Position numbers and translations under genes: made by a program
Origin: Pedobacter sp. ASV12
GTDB lineage: Bacteria > Bacteroidota > Bacteroidia > Sphingobacteriales > Sphingobacteriaceae
DNA: 63,494 bases
Direction: 5' to 3'
NCBI RefSeq assembly: GCF_016429155.1
Contig: NZ_JAELUC010000012.1
Coordinates: forward strand, 1 to 63,494
In this document: positions 32,606 to 40,759 of the stretch, one piece after another
Layout of the letters: every line of letters begins with the position of its first letter
Numbering within the stretch: the first letter of the stretch is position 1
The notes under the pieces: generated by a model
Told to the model about the DNA's origin: nothing
Seen by the model: only the letters and a program-made list of their open reading frames with translations
Database searches by the model: none

Positions 32606-35377
32606 TTAAAGTTTTAACGAAATCTCGGCTCCAAAAGTTGGAGCACTATTGGGGAAGGTATAAGTATTGGTCGTCGAAATATAATAGGGCTGATAGTTGA
32701 ATACGTTGTATACGTTGAAGGCAAACCTGAAACGTTTCTTGATCTCTTTGGCCAGGCTCAAATGGAAATTGGGAATGATTTTAGGCACATTGTTTTCGTT
32801 GATTTCCGACGAAGGCTTGATCAAATGGCCATAATCCAAGTTGTTCGGATCTGGATCGGTTACCGTAATGTATCTGCCATCGCGGGTAAGATAGCCCAGC
32901 GGGACGCCAGCTGTTGGCGATTGCACGGTTTTTTGAAGCAAAGAAAAATCGGCAATAAAGCTTACTATCAAGCTGATTTTAGGGATATGTGTAGACGAAC
33001 TCAACGAGGCATTGCTCAAATACGATGTACGGTTGGCAGGTTCATAAACACCGATAATGGCATAATCGGGCCTAGCAGTGCCTTCGTCGGTAAAGCTCGA
33101 CTGCCTTGGACTGTTGGTGCGGTATTTCGTTCTGAAAATACCCGCGCTAAGGTTAAAGCTGGTAGCTAATGCAGTGATTTGCGGCGTGTTGGCAATCAGT
33201 TCAATGCCATCATTGTCCGACCTCAGGTCGTTGTTGAACGTAGAATAGGTGAAGCTGTAGTTTTTGGTACCCGTTTGCGTAATGATCGGCTTTTGGTTGG
33301 GTACTGGCGTTACTGTGTAAGAAGGCAGGGTAACATATTCCCGTTGCGCAACCGTGCTGATGCCATCTCTCGATTGTTTGCTGAATACGGCCAACGAGAT
33401 ACGGTAGTCTTTCATCTTGAGCTGAGACGTAAATTCGAAAGTCTGGCTTTTCGATGATTTGATGTTGCTGGCCGTAGGATTGTAGCGGTTGACGTAAACC
33501 AGGTAAGTGCTTTCGGCTACTTTGCCGTTGTAAGCGTTTACCAGTGGTATTTCATTATACACTGGTCCGGGATATCTTTGCGCCAACGAAGGCGATTTAA
33601 ATGCCAAGCCGTAAGCCAAGCCGATGCTCAGGTTATCGCTCAACGAATAATTGGTATTGATCCTAGGCGAGAAGGACGGCAGGGCATTTTGAATATCGTA
33701 CCGCAAGCCACCACGTACATTAAGTTCCCTTTTAAAGAGGTTCAGTTTAAAGACGTCCTCTAGGTAAAGACCAACGTTTTGTTGCGGTATGGCCAAAGCA
33801 AAATCGTAATAACGCTCAGAACGGTTAGAAGTGAGCGAAGTGGGGGCAACGGCCGTCTGTGCACGGGGCCTGCTAGGATCTAAAACCTGGCCCAAGCCCT
33901 TGTTGGCGCCGTAATCATAGCTGATGCCAAAACCCAGGAAATGCGTGGTATTTCCGAGTTTAAAATCAGCATTGAAATCCAGTTTGGCCGAAGCGTTGAC
34001 TGGCCGGCCATCTATTAGCGATTGAGCCGTATAAATGCCCGGTACATAACTTCCTTCGTGTATACCGGTGGTGGTGGCGTCAGAAATAATGGCGTATGGC
34101 TCATTTCTGTACTGTTCTTTATAGCTGACCTGATGGCCCTCGGCATAGCGCAGGTTAAGTGAAACACTCTTCAGGAAATTGGTATTCAAGCGGTAAAAAC
34201 TACGATTGGCTGCACTGAAGTTCCAGCTGTTAAATTTGGTTACGGTTTTGCTGATATCGTCTGGATCGCGCTTAATGCCATCAAGATTTTGGCCATAATC
34301 GATGCTCAAGGTGTTTTTGAGGCGTTTTTCCTTGCCAAAAGTATTGGTATATATGGTAGAAGCATTGATTCTGCGGTAAGCCTTGATTTTGTCGCGGTTA
34401 TCGGCAAAAGAATTTACGTAGTTGAGGCCTACATTCAATGCCCCCGCTTTGGGCGAGAGCTTAAAGCCCTGCGAATACCCATAAGAAGTGGCATTGTCGC
34501 GCAGCTGCATGCGCAGGTAAGCCGGCGCCTTGCCCGCTTGGCGTTCAACAATCAGCGCCCCATCGCTCAAATCGCCATATTTGGCTGGCGCAACACCCGA
34601 AATCACTTCTATGCTTTCGATGTTGTCGGCAGGTATCTGCCGTAAATCCGTCCCACCAAAGGCAAAGTCGCCGGAGTACGACGTTGTGCTCGTACCGCTT
34701 AAGCCATACGAATTGCCGCTTGACAGGTAGGAATTGCTGACCCCCAGCATACCAGGATTAAAGCTCTGCATGTTCATGTTGTTGCTAATGGCATTGCCAT
34801 CAACAATAATGGCCACGCCAAAGGCATTGTTCATTTCAAAGGCGCCTCTGTTGTTGGTGGTCGGCGCAAAGGTAGAACGCAAGGTAAGGTTCTGTACATT
34901 TTGCAAAGATGGAGGCGTGACCTTTCTGTTCGGAATTTGGTTCAGCAGGTCTGAAAGGCTCAATGCTGGCGTACGTTCAATAATGTCTCTGCTGATGATC
35001 AGCGATGAGTTGGATGAACCTTCGTAATTTCTTTTGGCATTGATGTCGATGGTAGCCAGGCTCAGGTTGAGTTCCTGCATAACTAAAACCCCAAAGTCGA
35101 AATTATTTGCCGTAAGCTTAATCTGCCTGGTCAGTTTTTGGTAGCCGATGTAAGAAAACTCAAAAGTAAGCACAGCATTGCCAATGTGGCTAAGCTGTAC
35201 TTTGAATGCGCCATCTTTATTGCTCGTTAAATATTGGTTGAGCTCAATAATTTTAATATTGACAGCTTCAAGCGCTTGACCTGAGGAAGCGGTTACTTTG
35301 CCCGAAATAGTGGTGCTTGGCTGGCCAAATGCACTAAACAGGCTACACGATAAAAGTAAGGTATAAAGTAATTTCAA
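32606..35377 (-). CDS. TonB-dependent receptor with CarboxypepD_reg-like domain
   Basis: This 923-residue outer-membrane receptor begins with a signal peptide (LLLSCSLFSAFGQ). A carboxypeptidase-regulatory-like domain follows at about residues 22-105 (ISGKVTASSGQALEAVNIKI, FEFSYIGYQKLTRQIKL), then the plug (IIERTPALSLSDLLNQIPN, AIIVDGNAIS, IESIEVISGVAPAKYGDLSDGALI) and a long barrel ending GAEISLKL. The only start in this frame near the promoter is a TTG at 35377; the 5' leader would be very short. Operators resembling Fur boxes flank the promoter. First gene of the receptor-DUF4876-DUF6850-peroxidase unit. Confidence 0.92.
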   Translation of the reverse strand: MKLLYTLLLSCSLFSAFGQPSTTISGKVTASSGQALEAVNIKIIELNQYLTSNKDGAFKVQLSHIGNAVLTFEFSYIGYQKLTRQIKLTANNFDFGVLVMQELNLSLATIDINAKRNYEGSSNSSLIISRDIIERTPALSLSDLLNQIPNRKVTPPSLQNVQNLTLRSTFAPTTNNRGAFEMNNAFGVAIIVDGNAISNNMNMQSFNPGMLGVSNSYLSSGNSYGLSGTSTTSYSGDFAFGGTDLRQIPADNIESIEVISGVAPAKYGDLSDGALIVERQAGKAPAYLRMQLRDNATSYGYSQGFKLSPKAGALNVGLNYVNSFADNRDKIKAYRRINASTIYTNTFGKEKRLKNTLSIDYGQNLDGIKRDPDDISKTVTKFNSWNFSAANRSFYRLNTNFLKSVSLNLRYAEGHQVSYKEQYRNEPYAIISDATTTGIHEGSYVPGIYTAQSLIDGRPVNASAKLDFNADFKLGNTTHFLGFGISYDYGANKGLGQVLDPSRPRAQTAVAPTSLTSNRSERYYDFALAIPQQNVGLYLEDVFKLNLFKRELNVRGGLRYDIQNALPSFSPRINTNYSLSDNLSIGLAYGLAFKSPSLAQRYPGPVYNEIPLVNAYNGKVAESTYLVYVNRYNPTASNIKSSKSQTFEFTSQLKMKDYRISLAVFSKQSRDGISTVAQREYVTLPSYTVTPVPNQKPIITQTGTKNYSFTYSTFNNDLRSDNDGIELIANTPQITALATSFNLSAGIFRTKYRTNSPRQSSFTDEGTARPDYAIIGVYEPANRTSYLSNASLSSSTHIPKISLIVSFIADFSLLQKTVQSPTAGVPLGYLTRDGRYITVTDPDPNNLDYGHLIKPSSEINENNVPKIIPNFHLSLAKEIKKRFRFAFNVYNVFNYQPYYISTTNTYTFPNSAPTFGAEISLKL

Positions 35378-35395
35378 TTAAGACTAATTCTAATT
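35377..35395 (-). promoter_or_regulatory. Fur-like 9-1-9 inverted repeat, weak
   Basis: ATTAAGACT-A-ATTCTAATT keeps six of nine matching positions between arms and the same centre as the stronger site at 35435. It covers the expected transcription start and the TTG start codon, so a bound repressor would block both. Without the second site I would not have called it. Confidence 0.35.
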
Positions 35396-35400
35396 TGGCG

Positions 35401-35431
35401 CAAAGATGTGAAAAATCTGAACAGCCGGCAA
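35401..35431 (-). promoter_or_regulatory. Promoter of the receptor-DUF4876 operon
   Basis: On the minus strand TTG (complement of 35429-35431), a 20-base spacer and CATCTTTG (complement of 35401-35408; one base from TAnnTTTG) form a Bacteroidota promoter. Transcription would begin roughly 15-20 bases before the TTG start codon. Confidence 0.6.
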
Positions 35432-35434
35432 GTT

Positions 35435-35453
35435 ATTTAGAATAATTCTTAAT
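35435..35453 (-). promoter_or_regulatory. Fur-like 9-1-9 inverted repeat
   Basis: ATTTAGAAT-A-ATTCTTAAT is a 19-bp inverted repeat with eight of nine complementary positions and a single central base, the architecture of Fur-family operators. It lies immediately upstream of the -33 element of the receptor promoter. The metal sensed cannot be told from sequence; iron is the default expectation. Confidence 0.55.
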
Positions 35454-35491
35454 TGTAGTTTAGATTGTTACACCAAAGCTAAACTGCTTCT

Positions 35492-36850
35492 TTACGAATT
35501 GGCCAAGAGCTTGGTGCGGTGCTGAAACCTGAAAAACAATAGGATAGAGGCTGTTAACAAGCCAAGGGTCAGGCCATACCAAATGCCTTTTACACCCATG
35601 CCAAGGTGCATGCCCAAGAAGTAGCCTACCGGTATGCCAATAACCCAATAAGAAAGAAAAGTGACCAAGGTTGGAATATTGACATCGCCTATGCCACGCA
35701 AAACCCCCAAGCCAACTACCTGTGTACCGTCAAACAACTGGAAAAATCCGGCAATGATTAAAAGCTGCGCCGCAATTTCGACCACGGCTATGTCATTGGT
35801 ATAAATGTAAGGCAATATGCCGCTGGCCAAAATAAAGAGGAGAGCCGTACAGCTCATAAAAGCCAAGACCACATGGTAGCTGGCTACCGCCGAAATGCGC
35901 AGGTTAACCAGATCTTTCTTGCCCAGGTAATTACCGGTTTTAATAGTAGCCGCCGATGCGGTGCCACTGGCAACCATATAGGTAAAGGCGGCCAAATTAA
36001 TGGCAATCTGGTGGGCGGCCTGTGGTGCGGCGCCAAATGTACCAATCAGGATGGCCGCGCCACTAAATGCACTGATTTCGAATACATACTGCATAGAAAC
36101 CGGCGCACCAATTTTGATGATCTGCCCGCTTCTTACCTTGTCCATAAAAGTCCACTTGAATTTTTGAAGGTATTTCTTGAAGTTTTTAGAAGTCAGTACA
36201 TAATAGCACATCACCAAGGCCATCAAACAACGGTCAACCAGCGTGCTGATCCCTACGCCTTTTACACCCATAGGCGCAATGCCAAATAAGCCTTTTACCA
36301 ATATAATACCCAAAACAATATTCAGCAGGTTGCCGAATATGGAGATGAACATGGCTTGTTTGGTAAAGCCCAATCCTTCGGCAAATTGCTTAAAAGTTTG
36401 AAAAACCATCAGCGGAATGATCGAAATAGACAGCAGGCCCAGGTAAGGTTTGGCATATTTGACTACTTCAGGCGATTGGCCCAAATGATCGATGGCGGCC
36501 AACGTGCCAAAATGGAGCAGGCTATATAAGATTATTCCGGTAAAAATGTTGATCAGCAGACTGTTGGAAAGCAATCGGCCACATTCTTCGTGGTTTTGTG
36601 CGCCATTTTCCTTCGCAATCAAAGGCGTTAAACCATAAGAAATACCCAAGCCCAAAACCAAGATCAGCGTAAACAAACTATTGACCAAAGAAACGGCGGC
36701 CAACTGTACCGTTCCGGCAAACTGGCCCACAATAATGCTGTCGGCCATGTGCACCAGCATGTGGCCAATCTGCGAAACCACAATCGGACCAGCTAAGATG
36801 AGGTTTTCTTTGTAGTAAGGCTTATATTTAGTGTAGAGGGCTTGTAGCAT
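35492..36850 (-). CDS. MATE-family multidrug exporter (NorM-like)
   Basis: This 452-residue protein has about twelve membrane helices in two similar halves. Family motifs are visible: LAGPIVVSQIGHMLVHMADSIIVGQ in the first half and GAPVSMQYVFEISAFSGAAIL in the second, plus LGVLRGIGDVNIPTLVTF near the end. It exports cationic or other toxic compounds in exchange for H+ or Na+. It lies 115 bases from the receptor operon start on the same strand. No regulator is adjacent. Confidence 0.93.
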   Translation of the reverse strand: MLQALYTKYKPYYKENLILAGPIVVSQIGHMLVHMADSIIVGQFAGTVQLAAVSLVNSLFTLILVLGLGISYGLTPLIAKENGAQNHEECGRLLSNSLLINIFTGIILYSLLHFGTLAAIDHLGQSPEVVKYAKPYLGLLSISIIPLMVFQTFKQFAEGLGFTKQAMFISIFGNLLNIVLGIILVKGLFGIAPMGVKGVGISTLVDRCLMALVMCYYVLTSKNFKKYLQKFKWTFMDKVRSGQIIKIGAPVSMQYVFEISAFSGAAILIGTFGAAPQAAHQIAINLAAFTYMVASGTASAATIKTGNYLGKKDLVNLRISAVASYHVVLAFMSCTALLFILASGILPYIYTNDIAVVEIAAQLLIIAGFFQLFDGTQVVGLGVLRGIGDVNIPTLVTFLSYWVIGIPVGYFLGMHLGMGVKGIWYGLTLGLLTASILLFFRFQHRTKLLANS

Positions 36851-36902
36851 AGCGTTGCAAAAATGAGGTTTTTATCCCACAAATCGGCTCGTTTTGTGTT
36901 AA

Positions 36903-37535
36903 TTATTTGAGCTCGGCTACGGTAAAATATTCTTCTTTTTCTGAAGTATGTGGCAGGATTACGCCGGTTAAAATGAGGCTTACAATAATTTTCTGTGCCT
37001 TTTTGTAGGCGCTTCGGGTCAGTTTGCTGTATTCTTTCAGGGTAATGCGTCCATGTTCTTCCAGGTATTCGAGCAGTTTCTTTTCGTGCTCCGAATAGGC
37101 AATAAGCTGGCCTGTTTCCTGGTTGCCCTGCTTCAATACATCCACAATAATCTTGCTGGCCAAAATGCTTTTGTCTTTTATCCTGAAATAAACCCACCAT
37201 TTTTTGTTTTCGTCCATGGCATAATGGGGTTTCGAGTCGCTTTGCGGGATGTCGACTACCAAAACCACCTTGTCGTCAAGGTAAACCTCTTCGAATTTAG
37301 GTTCTATGGCAGGTTTACAGAACTGGTGGGCAGCCTTGTTGATCATGTATTTTTCTTCTTCCTCAGACTTGACGCCTTTGATGGCACCATCGTCGGTAAC
37401 GCCGATCAGCAGCTTGCCGCCTTTGTTGTTGGCAAAGGCAACTAGGGTCTTGGCAATTTTTTCGACACTGCTAATGGTCTTTTTAAAATCCAAGCTTACG
37501 TTTTCGCCTTCCAGGATCAGTCTTTTGATATTCAT
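36903..37535 (-). CDS. AlbA_2 (Schlafen-type) domain protein
   Basis: This 210-residue protein begins with LILEGENVSLDFKKTISSVEKIAKTLVAFANNKGGKLLIGVTDDG, the AlbA_2 signature (ExxxxEFK-like start and AFANxxGGxxxIGVxDDG); in it the usual Glu before FK is Asp. After about residue 140 comes a helical winged-helix-like tail (SEHEKKLLEYLEEHGRITLKEYSKLTRSAYKKAQKIIVSL). It is likely a nucleic-acid-binding regulator. It starts 17 bases after the thioesterase-like gene. Confidence 0.85.
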   Translation of the reverse strand: MNIKRLILEGENVSLDFKKTISSVEKIAKTLVAFANNKGGKLLIGVTDDGAIKGVKSEEEEKYMINKAAHQFCKPAIEPKFEEVYLDDKVVLVVDIPQSDSKPHYAMDENKKWWVYFRIKDKSILASKIIVDVLKQGNQETGQLIAYSEHEKKLLEYLEEHGRITLKEYSKLTRSAYKKAQKIIVSLILTGVILPHTSEKEEYFTVAELK

Positions 37536-37552
37536 ACGCTAAGCTTTAATTG

Positions 37553-38038
37553 TTAAATGGCCACTTTTTGTTTTTCGCCAGGAAATTTGGTGCGCAGGTA
37601 TACTTCGTTTTGTACGGTGGCACAAAGTTCGCCCTGTTTATTGTAAAGTTCCATCGGGTACGATTTGACGAACTTTCCGGTAGTGTTGAGCGCTGTTTTG
37701 GCCTCTGCTATCATCTCGTCGGTAACCACCAGGGTAAAGTAAAGGCTGGTTAACCCCGGCTTCAGGTATTGGATGGAAGCGCTCTTGAGCCAAACGCGTA
37801 CCTTAAACCCGCTACGTTGCATCAGCTGGTCGAAAAGGATGGCATAAAAAGGATCTGTTGCCGCATAAATGGAACCGCCAAAAATAGAACCATTGTAGTT
37901 TCTGTTCAAAAAGCTGTTGCTGATCTTTACGTCGACGCCCCTAAAGCCCGGATGGAACCTTCTGACCCAAATTCGCTGAAACAATAGTGGTGGATATAAG
38001 CACAAGGCCCATTTAAGGGTTCTCTCTGAAACTATCAT
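37553..38038 (-). CDS. DUF4442 hotdog-fold protein (thioesterase-like)
   Basis: This 161-residue soluble protein has the features of a PaaI/DUF4442 hotdog fold: a basic N-terminal helix (LFQRIWVRRFHPGFRGVDVKI), the central helix with NRNYNGSIFGGSIYAATDPFYAILF, and late strands (YFTLVVTDEMIAEAKTAL, CATVQNEVYLRTKF). Hotdog proteins of this type hydrolyse or bind acyl-CoA/ACP; substrate and activity are not evident here. The next gene on this strand is the AlbA_2 protein. Confidence 0.8.
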   Translation of the reverse strand: MIVSERTLKWALCLYPPLLFQRIWVRRFHPGFRGVDVKISNSFLNRNYNGSIFGGSIYAATDPFYAILFDQLMQRSGFKVRVWLKSASIQYLKPGLTSLYFTLVVTDEMIAEAKTALNTTGKFVKSYPMELYNKQGELCATVQNEVYLRTKFPGEKQKVAI

Positions 38039-38141
38039 GATGGTTAAATATCTGAAATACTATTGAGCTTTGAAAGTTTTATAACGGAATTTAGTTGCAA
38101 ATTGATGGCTCGTTTTAAGTCAAAAAATAGTAAATTAGGCT

Positions 38142-38450
38142 ATGCATATTTACGACACCATGAGCGCTGCCTTGGCAGACCTCGAGCAACGCGGCTACGA
38201 ATACGATTTTAACCTGACCAACGACGGCATCGAATGCAAGTCTCTAGACCTCAAACTGATGCCCGAAGAGTTCGAAATAGAAGAATTCTACCGTTTTGAG
38301 GGCATGACCGATCCGGCCGACAGTTCGGTGGTATATGCCATTTCTTCAGCTGTAGGCAATTTGAAAGGCGTATTGATTGATGCTTATGGCGCTTATGCAG
38401 AAAACATCTCGCCCGAACTGCTGGATAAGCTTAAAGTGCATCACGATTAA
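38142..38450 (+). CDS. Conserved 102-residue protein, labelled PRPP synthetase-like in Bacteroidota
   Basis: This small acidic protein (MHIYDTMSAALADLEQRGYEYDFNL) belongs to a Bacteroidota family of about 100 residues, commonly given the product name phosphoribosylpyrophosphate synthetase. It is far too short for that enzyme (about 310 residues) and has no PRPP-binding loop, so the name is not credible. The conserved parts are ECKSLDLKLMPEEFEIEEFYRFEG and DSSVVYAISS...KGVLIDAYG. Function unknown. It is divergent from the thioesterase-like gene. Confidence 0.8.
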   Translation: MHIYDTMSAALADLEQRGYEYDFNLTNDGIECKSLDLKLMPEEFEIEEFYRFEGMTDPADSSVVYAISSAVGNLKGVLIDAYGAYAENISPELLDKLKVHHD

Positions 38451-38480
38451 AGGTGCATTTGTTAAATTGTAATTCCTGAC

Positions 38481-39164
38481 CTAACAAATCAGCTTATAGC
38501 CCATGCCACGCACGTTGATGATCTGCACGCTTTCATCATCCTGCAGATGCTTGCGCAAACGCGTGATGAAGACGTCCATGGTACGCGTATTGAAAAAACT
38601 GTCGTCGCCCCACAATGACAACAGGGCCATTTTCCGTTCGGTTAAGCGGTTTTTGTTTTTGTAGAGGAGCCATAGCAATTCTGCTTCCCGGTGCGAAAGC
38701 TGTATGGCATTGCCTCTCAAAGAAAGCTCCTGCTTGGGGTGGTTGAATAAATAATCGCCAATAACGATCGATTCGGCAATAGCCTTGTCTTCCCGTAATG
38801 TTCTTTTCAGCAGCTCATCTATGCGGAGAAAGAGCTCTTCCAAGCTGAAAGGTTTCTTAAGGTAGTCGTTGCCGCCGCTTTGGTAGCCTTCAATGACGTC
38901 GGCAGTAGTGGTTTTGGCGGTCAGAAACAAGATAGGGATGTTTTCGTTGCTTTGCCTTACCTGCTTAGCCAGGGTAAAACCATCGGTATGGGGCAACATC
39001 ACATCTAAGATCAACAAGTCGAATATGCCGTTCTGAAAGATATTATAGCCTTTTTTTCCATCTGGCGCATGGCTCACCGCATATCCCTTCTGTTCGAGGC
39101 TATCGGCAATGACCTTGGCCAGGAAAGGTTCGTCTTCTACCAACAATAGTCTTTTGTTTGCCAT
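38481..39164 (-). CDS. OmpR-family response regulator
   Basis: This 227-residue protein has an N-terminal receiver (phosphoacceptor Asp54 in LLILDVMLP, Thr/Lys in FLTAKT and LKKPFSLEEL) and a C-terminal winged-helix DNA-binding domain (LSHREAELLWLLYKNKN, FFNTRTMDVFITRLRKHL, INVRGMGYKLIC). Its start shares a base with the kinase stop (TAATG), so kinase and regulator are made together. OmpR-type regulators bind direct repeats as dimers, and such repeats lie at 40660-40694. Confidence 0.95.
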   Translation of the reverse strand: MANKRLLLVEDEPFLAKVIADSLEQKGYAVSHAPDGKKGYNIFQNGIFDLLILDVMLPHTDGFTLAKQVRQSNENIPILFLTAKTTTADVIEGYQSGGNDYLKKPFSLEELFLRIDELLKRTLREDKAIAESIVIGDYLFNHPKQELSLRGNAIQLSHREAELLWLLYKNKNRLTERKMALLSLWGDDSFFNTRTMDVFITRLRKHLQDDESVQIINVRGMGYKLIC

Positions 39165-40618
39165 TAGCTAGGGAGTTGAATGACAAAGATACTGCCATGG
39201 GGTTGGTTATCAATTACCTTGATTTGGCCATGGTGTTGCACAATAACATTTTGCACATAATTGAGGCCCAGGCCATAGCCTTTAATATCATGTACATTGC
39301 CTGTTGGGACGCGAAAAAACTGTTCGAATATTTTGGCTTTAAATTCGTCGGCAATACCAGGGCCGTTATCTGCAATTAAAATATTAATGTATTTATCCTT
39401 AATAAGATAGCGAATTGTAATTAAAGGGTTTGAGGAAGTGTTATACTTGATGGCGTTTTCAACTACGTTGCTCAATGCCCTGAACAAATGCAACTGATTA
39501 CCTTTAATTGTCAATGCCGCACTAGCCTCCAACTGGATGTGGGCGTTTGTAGGTAAAGCTGTCGAATTGATAACCTCCGCCAGCAGTTCCCTTAGCTCTA
39601 TTGTTTCATTTGTTGGGAAGGCAATTTGCTCCAATTTGGCACTGCCCAATATCTCTTTGGTTAAATGGGTGAGCTTCTTGGTCTGGTAAAGGATAATATC
39701 GAGGTATTTGTTACGCGTTGCCATGTCCTGGTCAAACTGTTGCATGGCTTCGGCGGTAATCTGTATCGACGACAGGGGCGTATGGATTTCGTGGGTCATG
39801 TTGCTGATGAACTGATTTTTCATGGCTACCAGCTTGCTTTGGCTAAGCAGGGTTTTAACGGTGTAGTAAAAGCAGAAAATGGTAATGCCAATCAGCAACA
39901 GGGAGCTGATCATCAACCACTTCATCTCTCTGAGGTAGTAGATATTCGGATTTTCCAAGCTGGCCCAAACCATTTCTTTTTCATAGGGCCTGCGTAGGGC
40001 CGTATTCACTTCTTGGGTAATGAATATTTTCCGGTCTTTCTTTTCGGCATTGAGCCTAAATGGCGTATAGATATCCTTTTTAGCCAGTTCTTTTTTAAAT
40101 AGGGCAGCAAGGCTGCTTGTATTGGCTTTGGTAGCATTATAAATGTGCGAGAGGCTGTCGCCCAGGCGCTGGGTATAAAAATAGATGATGCCTTTGCGCA
40201 AATCGCCACCAAGCGTATTGTCTGTAAAATGATTAATGAAAATGCTTTTGGCCTGGGGAGTAATTTTGCGCACCTTTTCCTTAAAATTGGTAATGCCTAT
40301 ACTTACCGGTCTATTTCCTTTTTCATAGGGATGTGTATCGCGCATATGGAAAACCGTATTGCTGTCTCGGTTATTGATGTCGCAGGTAATAGTGATGAAG
40401 GCGGTATCGCTGAGCCATTTTTTTACGGCCGATTTGATCAATTGATGCCTGAGGTTTATTTCATCGTCTACGGCTTTTGTCAGCGCCTCGTTGCTGTCTT
40501 TCTTGAAGCGAGTTACGGTAGCCTGATAGTTCTGGTAGTTCCAATACAGCTGCAGGCCGGTAATGCCCAGCACACAAAAGCTCATCAGAACCAAAACCCA
40601 GGTTATCTTTTTCTGCAT
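39164..40618 (-). CDS. Sensor histidine kinase, partner of the OmpR-type regulator
   Basis: This 484-residue kinase has two membrane segments (about residues 7-25 and 235-258) enclosing a periplasmic sensor of about 210 residues. No HAMP domain is obvious. The phosphoacceptor is His276 in FISNMTHEIHTPLSSIQ, and ATP-binding boxes follow: N box VENAIKYN, G1 ADNGPGI, G2 GYGLGLNYV. A -7 box TATGTTTG lies on the minus strand at 40623-40630, directly before the ATG, giving a very short leader. It is transcribed divergently from the TlpA-DUF3738 gene. Confidence 0.95.
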   Translation of the reverse strand: MQKKITWVLVLMSFCVLGITGLQLYWNYQNYQATVTRFKKDSNEALTKAVDDEINLRHQLIKSAVKKWLSDTAFITITCDINNRDSNTVFHMRDTHPYEKGNRPVSIGITNFKEKVRKITPQAKSIFINHFTDNTLGGDLRKGIIYFYTQRLGDSLSHIYNATKANTSSLAALFKKELAKKDIYTPFRLNAEKKDRKIFITQEVNTALRRPYEKEMVWASLENPNIYYLREMKWLMISSLLLIGITIFCFYYTVKTLLSQSKLVAMKNQFISNMTHEIHTPLSSIQITAEAMQQFDQDMATRNKYLDIILYQTKKLTHLTKEILGSAKLEQIAFPTNETIELRELLAEVINSTALPTNAHIQLEASAALTIKGNQLHLFRALSNVVENAIKYNTSSNPLITIRYLIKDKYINILIADNGPGIADEFKAKIFEQFFRVPTGNVHDIKGYGLGLNYVQNVIVQHHGQIKVIDNQPHGSIFVIQLPS

Positions 40619-40659
40619 ATTGCAAACATAGTACTCCTTTCAGTTAATCCCTGCATCAG

Positions 40660-40694
40660 TTAACACTAATTAACTTTACTTAACTACACTTAAC
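40660..40694. repeat. Four TTAAC direct repeats at exact 10-bp spacing
   Basis: TTAAC begins at 40660, 40670, 40680 and 40690, separated by ACTAA, TTTAC and TACAC. All fall on one face of the helix, as expected for binding two dimers of an OmpR/PhoB-type regulator. The repeats lie between the kinase promoter and the TlpA-DUF3738 gene, whose probable -7 box (CATTTTTG) is at 40717-40724. Confidence 0.7.
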
Positions 40695-40759
40695 CTGTCA
40701 GCCTTTGTTTTGATGCCATTTTTGTGGGAGATCAATTAATCACACAAACCTTTAAATAC

